A stretch of DNA of 64,000 bases from Filobasidium wieringae (Eukaryota; Basidiomycota; Tremellomycetes; Filobasidiales; Filobasidiaceae): the NCBI GenBank assembly GCA_001600055.1, contig BCIV01000001.1, positions 62,001 to 126,000 of the forward strand, read 5' to 3'. The position numbers were made by a program, and so were the translations under genes. Below the pieces are notes generated by a model. It worked only from the letters and a program-made list of their open reading frames with translations. It ran no database searches and was not told the origin of the DNA. The stretch's first letter is position 1, and every line of letters starts with the position of its first letter. Below, in pieces: positions 58,929 through 64,000 of this stretch.

Positions 58929-59807
58929 CTATTCGATGTCATCGGAGTGATACAACGAATTACCTTCTACGGTAGACGGTAGAAGGCCTTCCTCCTCGCT
59001 TCTACGTCTCTCCCTCCTCTTACGTGTACTTCCTTTTCCACGTCTGTGAGGTCGGCTATGTTCAGCCTGACAAACGACCTGAGGAATCGAGTTTGAGGAT
59101 TGCTGGATTCGGTTCCAGGCAGCAATGCGGTTATAAGCTGCTCTTCTGTCCTTTATCATTGCTTGTGTGTGCTCTTTTCCATGGAAGAATGACAGGAACT
59201 CGTTTTGAATCCTTTGAGCAATAGGGACAAACAGCTTAAAGTTGTTGCACATATCTAGCCAAGTGAGTCGTCCTTGGTAGGTGTTTGCACCTTGGTGAGA
59301 AGCTTTTCTGACCCAAATGACTGATGCCACCAGGTAAGGGTATGCAAGCATACATCTTTCCTTCACCAAGCATCGATCTAGATTGATCTCTGTGCCATTT
59401 GATAGCTCCATAAGCACCCATGCAAGAAGTGAGGTCCTTGTCAAAAGGAAAGGCTTTCCAACGACAGTAGCTTTACCCCCAGCGAACCTCCAGTGCGCTT
59501 CCAGTTGGTCTTTCCTTGATCGTAGCAGCTGCGGACCTTTCATCTTGCCTACGAAAGGTTTTGGAAGAGGAGAGTCGTCGATAGGGGCAGCCGTTGTCGA
59601 GTCAGATCCGATATCCGATGCTTCATAAGAGTCATAAGAGTCATCCTCGTCCCCGGTTCCATTACGGTAATCATCCCCGGTTCCAGCATGGTACTCATTC
59701 CCGGTTCTAGCATGGTACTCGTCCCCAGTTTCAGGTTCGTCCCTTCTCTCTTCCTTAAGTTGAAGATCAATCGCTAGGAGAATCGGATCGATGCAGGTGG
59801 ATTCCAT
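58929..59807 (-). CDS. Intronless orphan protein, 292 aa
   Basis: A single frame starts MESTCIDPILLAIDLQLKEE and has no recognised domain. Residues about 25-60 are four imperfect 8-residue repeats (TGDEYHAR, TGNEYHAG, TGDDYRNG, TGDEDDSY), encoded by 24-bp tandem units. After an acidic spacer comes a helical, Trp-containing body (RSRKDQLEAHWRFAGG, LLTRTSLLAWVLMELSNGTE, YPYLVASVIWVRKASHQ). A very basic stretch follows (HRRGKGSTRKRRERRRSEEE) that could be a nuclear localisation or nucleic-acid-binding region. Like the 439-residue ORF, it is intronless with an acidic repetitive N-terminus, but the two sequences do not align by eye. Confidence 0.55.
   Translation of the reverse strand: MESTCIDPILLAIDLQLKEERRDEPETGDEYHARTGNEYHAGTGDDYRNGTGDEDDSYDSYEASDIGSDSTTAAPIDDSPLPKPFVGKMKGPQLLRSRKDQLEAHWRFAGGKATVVGKPFLLTRTSLLAWVLMELSNGTEINLDRCLVKERCMLAYPYLVASVIWVRKASHQGANTYQGRLTWLDMCNNFKLFVPIAQRIQNEFLSFFHGKEHTQAMIKDRRAAYNRIAAWNRIQQSSNSIPQVVCQAEHSRPHRRGKGSTRKRRERRRSEEEGLLPSTVEGNSLYHSDDIE
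59651..59734 (-). repeat. 24-bp tandem repeat in the 292-aa ORF
   Basis: Three full units (starting 59651, 59675, 59699; plus-strand consensus CCCCGGTTCCAGCATGGTAC plus TCAT) and a partial fourth encode TG-[DN]-[ED]-Y-[HR]-x-x repeats in frame. Confidence 0.85.
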
Positions 59808-61050
59808 TGTTGAGAGCGAGAAGGAAGGGTAAGAATGTAGTAGGTATAAGAGAGGATTAAGAGTGATAGAATTTATAGAGCTTTAAACAGCACGCATGAT
59901 TGCAATAGCTAACGGCTGATAGTTGCTAGCTGCACTACTTGCCTTGTTGCACTACTAGTTGATTGATCGGATATTGATGACCGAACAAAACCAAGAACGC
60001 GTTCGAACGCATAACCAATTTTGATTCAAAGAGCTCAATACTACTATATATCCTATAAGTCGTCACAAGTGGAAAATCCGGCTTATTACGGAAATGCATA
60101 TCCAAACAGGCTGTTCATGAGAAAAAAGCGTCACATTTTGAATGATGACCTTTCCGAGGACGATTCGAGTTCATAGTGATCTAGGACTAAACGAAATCCG
60201 AATCTAGCTCAACAACTCGTTCGGTCTCTGACCCACCCGCGACAGACCCATGCTTTGCGAAAATGCTCTTTGCCACCTTCCAGATGGTACTTGCTCAAGA
60301 GATAAGGGAACGATCTCCGTTAGTCTCGATCGAAAATTGCGAAATACCGAAATAGGGGTAGGATAACACATGTTCACCTTTTCTACCTCGATGGCGTCTA
60401 ATCCTTGGGATTTACCGCTGTATCAAGGCTTGCGAAAGGTTTGTGTTATCCCCATTGAATTTAGATCGAAGTTTAAAACTCAGGGTCGATCAAAAATGGC
60501 GAAGTTGTCAAGGCCGTCACGATGATGTATGAATGTCGGAATCCGTCTGTCGTTCGAGTTTTGGGTTCCAGCCCCGTATCAATACTATCGTCTGGTCAGG
60601 ATGTGACGTTCAGAGTAGTATCGAGGTTCTTCAGCGATAGCTATATCGATAGAGGAGTAAAATGAGGAATTTCAGTTTTGACCAAAAACGGGTCGATGCT
60701 CACTATGGTTTCAAAGCTTTCTGTTTGCTCTCTGATCCCTGGTTTCGTAAAATCCCACAACCCATCACGCATATGATCCCGTTAACCAAAGAAAGAAGGG
60801 GTTACGATCCGAAACAAAGGATATAAGGAAGGAGATGACGCGGTGGGGATATCGATGATGTGCAATTTGCGCATGATTGTTGATACATCTGAAGTTATGC
60901 AAAGGCTGATGAAGTGATACAATGCTGTGATTAAGGTCCGTTGTGATAGGTTATTGCTAACCCATTAGACCGAATAATCAGTTGTCTTTCAAACTAGAAT
61001 TCTTCGTATAGTCGGGAAATTTCAGATCTTACCGTTTACGATCTCCAATC
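59808..61050. other. Intergenic, no gene supported
   Basis: About 1.2 kb without a frame of note; AT-rich in places. It includes the upstream region of the 292-residue orphan (for example AGAATTTATAGAGCTTTAAA, about 59868-59887). Confidence 0.5.
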
Positions 61051-62503
61051 TCAACCCCAGTGAGCCACATGTCCTGGTTCTCTTCGACGACACTTTTCGC
61101 AATCTCCCCGAGGCCCCATAGAGTACCGGCTCATCAACAAGTTCGGAATAGCGTGACTTCTCGTCGGAGTCGTCGCGGGCGAGTTGAGAGGTACGGTAGG
61201 CGGGTCGAAATTCGGTGGTAAGAACAAAGGTTTAGGTAAATGCGGGGCTAGGTTTGGAGGGGAGTTGTCCTGTAATTGGGTGAAGCAGGTAAGAGAGTCA
61301 GTCAAGGCTATTCAAATCACCCAAGATCTCCAGGATTCTCATTTTTCGCTTGATCACGTATCTCCGTTTCTCATATTCAAAAGATTTTCAGACAGGACTA
61401 ACCATTTCAACATCGTCCATCCCCATTCCCATTCTACTATCACCTCCCATTCCCATCGCAACCGCCACGCTTCTCCCCAAATCGCCCAACTCCGTTCCCA
61501 TCCCCGATCGATCACGCTGCATACCGATCCCCTGACCCGGTTCTACCGGATCGAACTCTTGCTTCTGATAGTTCCGGGAAGAGGCCCCTTCTCTCCAATA
61601 AGGCTCGACATAGGGCTGTGATAGAGAAGGAGATTCGATGATACCTCTTGACGACGAGCCATCCGCGGGCGGGTTTGGGGTTATTGGACGGGGAGGAAGA
61701 TGCGTGGGATGAGATATCATAGATGGTGCTGAAAATGTGGACATTTGGTCCTGAGAATACGAGGAAGTGGAGAATAGTGAAGGAGGCGGAGCGGTGGGAA
61801 GGATCTGCCCGGGAACCATATTCGTTGAAGCAGGAAGGCTTTCCATGTCCATATCGTTGTGCTGCAGATTGAGCATCAAAATTTCAAAAGGGAAAACCAG
61901 ACATAAATCAGCTGATTGACTTTGGTAAAGAGCAAATTCTTGTCGGTTGCTTACAGAGAGATCTTGTTGCATGCCCTGGACCAGAGGAAAGACTGGACTG
62001 TTCAACCGGATGTTTTCTGTCCGCGTCAAGAAATCCATGTCGGTTCCGCCTGTGTCCTGATCAGCTTTCGAGTACAATTTCTGACTAAAGCCAGGGTAAA
62101 GGGTTTGATATTGTTGGAAATTGTGGGGAGTAGAAGCGGGATGGTGCAAGTTCGGGATCGGTTGAGCGGGTTGGTGGATAGGTGGAGACGGACAGTCCTA
62201 ATAGCATAAGATTGATGGCTTCTCAGCAAGGGCTGGGAACCGAACCTCGAACATTTGATTGAGAGGACTTACAAAGCTGCTCTTCATACGTTTCATCCCG
62301 AACCTCACTGCCCCTCCATGCGACATAGCTTGAACGGGAGATCCTCCATTCCCAAATCCAACGTCGTTCGTATCTCTCTGACGTTTGCCATTAAGCACCG
62401 TCTGTTCAGCTTCGAGATTGGCTCTTCCCCAAGACATCGGTACAGAGGGCGGGCCGAGCTGAGATTGCAAAACGGTTGGCATCGATTTTTGATTTTCGCC
62501 CAA
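61051..62503 (-). CDS. Disordered protein with C-terminal CX2CX6HX2H motif, function unknown
   Basis: Four exons are inferred: about 62503-62272 (or from ATG 62482, MPTVLQSQLGPPSVPMSWGR, ending MKRMKSSF), 62198-61952, 61860-61405 and about 61289-61051. The sequence is mostly Pro/Ser/Gln/Met-rich and probably disordered (SQDQMSTFSAPSMISHPTHL; MGMGGDSRMGMGMDDVEM), with a short basic KRQRD segment near the start. The exception is the C-terminus, RYSMGPRGDCEKCRRREPGH followed by VAHWG. There C-x2-C-x6-H-x2-H could bind zinc and looks like a conserved terminal module. The composition suggests a transcriptional or cell-cycle regulator, but I cannot name the family. It is divergent from AFI1. Confidence 0.55.
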
Positions 62504-62918
62504 TACCGGTCGTATGATTTGATGACCTTGAAGTTGGTTCCGCTACGGGATGCTGTTCATAGTATCGAGAGCTCGACTCGAGCAGAGTAGACAGCCAAGG
62601 GTATGACGGGTCCTAAGGCAGCTCAGGAAGCGATAACGAGTGATCCTGGAGCAGCTGAGTTGAGTGTGCAAAGGAAAGAAAGGAAGCATCGAGGTTGAGC
62701 GATATGATCAAAACTCGTCCCGGACGTGTTTGTTGCTTTTGTCGAACTATGTCGAGTGGAATGTCAACCGACAACGGTGAATCGATCCCCTTTCCCCTTT
62801 CCATGGCTTCAGCTTACCTGTCACCAATCCTAAACGTCAAAAACATCATCTGGAACTACGTCCATCTCTACAGGATTGATGCTATAGTCCGGATCTTTCC
62901 TGGGCCCCGCAGACGGCC
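62504..62918. promoter_or_regulatory. Divergent promoter region upstream of AFI1
   Basis: These 415 bp lie between two divergent genes. Short plus-strand frames (for example MTGPKAAQEAITSDPGAAEL at 62604) could be an upstream ORF of AFI1 but have no further support. Confidence 0.35.
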
Positions 62919-64000
62919 ATGTCTGTACTACCCCCTCCCAACCTGGGTATCGCAATCGACACGCTCAACCTAGAATCAAGCACTGTATTCCCGTCCGATC
63001 CTTCCTCCTCCACAAGCAGGCCCAGAAAATCATCAAAACTCAGCAATGGGTCGTATAACAAATCAAGAAATAGCTTTCTGGAGGGGGATGAAGCTATGGA
63101 GGAAGAACCGGTCAAATTTGTTCTGCTGGCAGAATTCGACATTGATCAGGGTGCGACATTGACACATCAATATCCCTTTCCGACCGGTACAGATGAGCAG
63201 TGAGCAAATATCTTTACAGTTTCAGACACGATTCTCAAGATGCGAATATAAATCTCCCGTAGCACTCTAGCAGAATTGATGCTTCCAGACGGAGCTCACC
63301 TTCGATCAGAAGACTGGACCATCTTCTACCTCAACCAGACCCGTCGAAACGCTGTCGCTCCCGTATTGACATCCGATTCCCCGGCTAGTGGAGGAGCTCA
63401 TTTCGATGAACCAAGAACGAGGACCAATACCACGGACAGTACCGCTTCCACCGGAGGGCTAGAGAAAGGGAGGGAAGATCTGGGCGAATTGCTCTTTGTT
63501 TTAAATTGCGTCAGGATGAAGGAGGATAAGACAGTCAGAAGGTTAGCAGGACCACTTGCTGCGTTGATCTAGGTTCTGATCGGCCTTCGTGTATTGCTAG
63601 AGGAGCTATGGTCAAGGCATTAGCGATCTGTACCACGAAGCCTTACATCCAGATATACAAGGTCCGTCTTCGTACCACTATCTTTCTGAAGCAACATGTC
63701 GGCTGATCTAGCCTGCCACAGCCTCTCCTACTACTCGCGTTGGAAGAGTACTACCAGTCTCCTTCACCTCAAGTGCTTGCTAAGCTGTTCGATTCACTCA
63801 ATTCCATCTCCCTCACCGGTTGTCCCAATCTCTCAAGGGCAGAACGTATCATCCTCCGCAATTCTGAAAGCAAGGATCTTTTTGGTGAAAAATTCGTACT
63901 GGGAGAACCAGATACGAGGGATGATTCCGGAGGGATCGAGGATTTGGGGATAGATGACGAGGAAGCTGACGAGGTTCCGTTCACGGCTTCCTCATCCGGT
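62919..64000 (+). CDS. AFI1: Afi1-like DENN-domain protein (5' part)
   Basis: This is a DENN-module protein related to yeast Afi1, which docks the GTPase Arf3 and supports polarised traffic. From ATG 62919 the product reads MSVLPPPNLGIAIDTLNLES, a disordered Ser-rich leader, then VKFVLLAEFDIDQGATLTHQ followed by YPFPTGTDE. Across an intron (about 63201-63260) comes TLAELMLPDGAHLRSEDWTI leading to FYLNQT, and then LGELLFVLNCVRMKEDKTVR. Two further introns (about 63542-63601 and 63662-63714) lead to GAMVKALAICTTKPYIQIYK, ALEEYYQSPSPQVLAKLFDS and LSRAERIILRNSESKDLFGE. LLAEFDI.QG, FP.GTDE and LP.G.HLRSEDWT are the signatures of the Afi1/DENN N-terminal longin module. The gene runs off the window at 64000. 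Confidence 0.85.

Noticed and set aside
1..64000. CRISPR array, bacterial operons, tRNA or rRNA genes
   Set aside because: The sequence is eukaryotic and spliced. I saw no regularly spaced repeat-spacer array and did not recognise any tRNA or rRNA sequence by eye; a tRNAscan or Infernal run would settle small RNAs.

Overview
The window looks like nuclear DNA of a basidiomycete fungus, most likely a tremellomycete (Cryptococcus/Kwoniella-like). The evidence is dense coding on both strands, genes cut by many introns of roughly 50-100 nt with GT..AG ends, and a set of conserved fungal genes: MIS14/NSL1, SAE2/CTP1, VPS15, prefoldin subunit 4, MDM10, MSH3, DOP1, SRP14 and AFI1. All names come from reading the protein sequence; no database search was run. 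Exon joins were worked out by hand from splice signals and reading phase.

Layout. 1-8 kb is accessory: two inverted copies of a lineage-specific intronless gene (minus 1987-2697, plus 6950-7837) surround stretches that read like decayed genes. 8.1-29.8 kb is a compact core block: MIS14 (-), SAE2/CTP1 (+), VPS15 (-), prefoldin 4 (+), MDM10 (-), a thioredoxin-like gene (+) and MSH3 (+). An intronless orphan (-, 29880-31199) follows. DOP1 (-) and a large gene with three START-like domains and a C-terminal membrane anchor (+) are divergent from a 150-bp interval at 38.6-38.8 kb. Next come a glycerophosphodiester phosphodiesterase (-), divergent from an EF-hand secretory protein (+), and a single-pass membrane protein (-). 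51.8-54.9 kb holds three tandem minus-strand genes that appear to be paralogues of an unrecognised family. SRP14 (+), a gene-poor stretch with another intronless orphan (58929-59807), an unassigned Ser/Pro-rich gene with a CX2CX6HX2H tail, and the start of AFI1 (+, cut by the window end) complete it.

Functional themes. Several core genes serve membrane traffic and organelle contacts (VPS15, MDM10, DOP1, the START protein, the GDPD, AFI1, SRP14), and two serve DNA repair (SAE2/CTP1, MSH3). Fungal genes are not normally in operons, so this is mostly coincidence of position. The shared promoters (DOP1/START, GDPD/EF-hand, VPS15/prefoldin, MDM10/thioredoxin) could still allow co-regulation.

Most novel content: the tandem three-gene family at 51.8-54.9 kb, the inverted pair at 2 and 7 kb with a shared upstream block, the intronless orphans with N-terminal tandem repeats, the triple-START protein, and hairpin/palindromic elements inside and upstream of MSH3.
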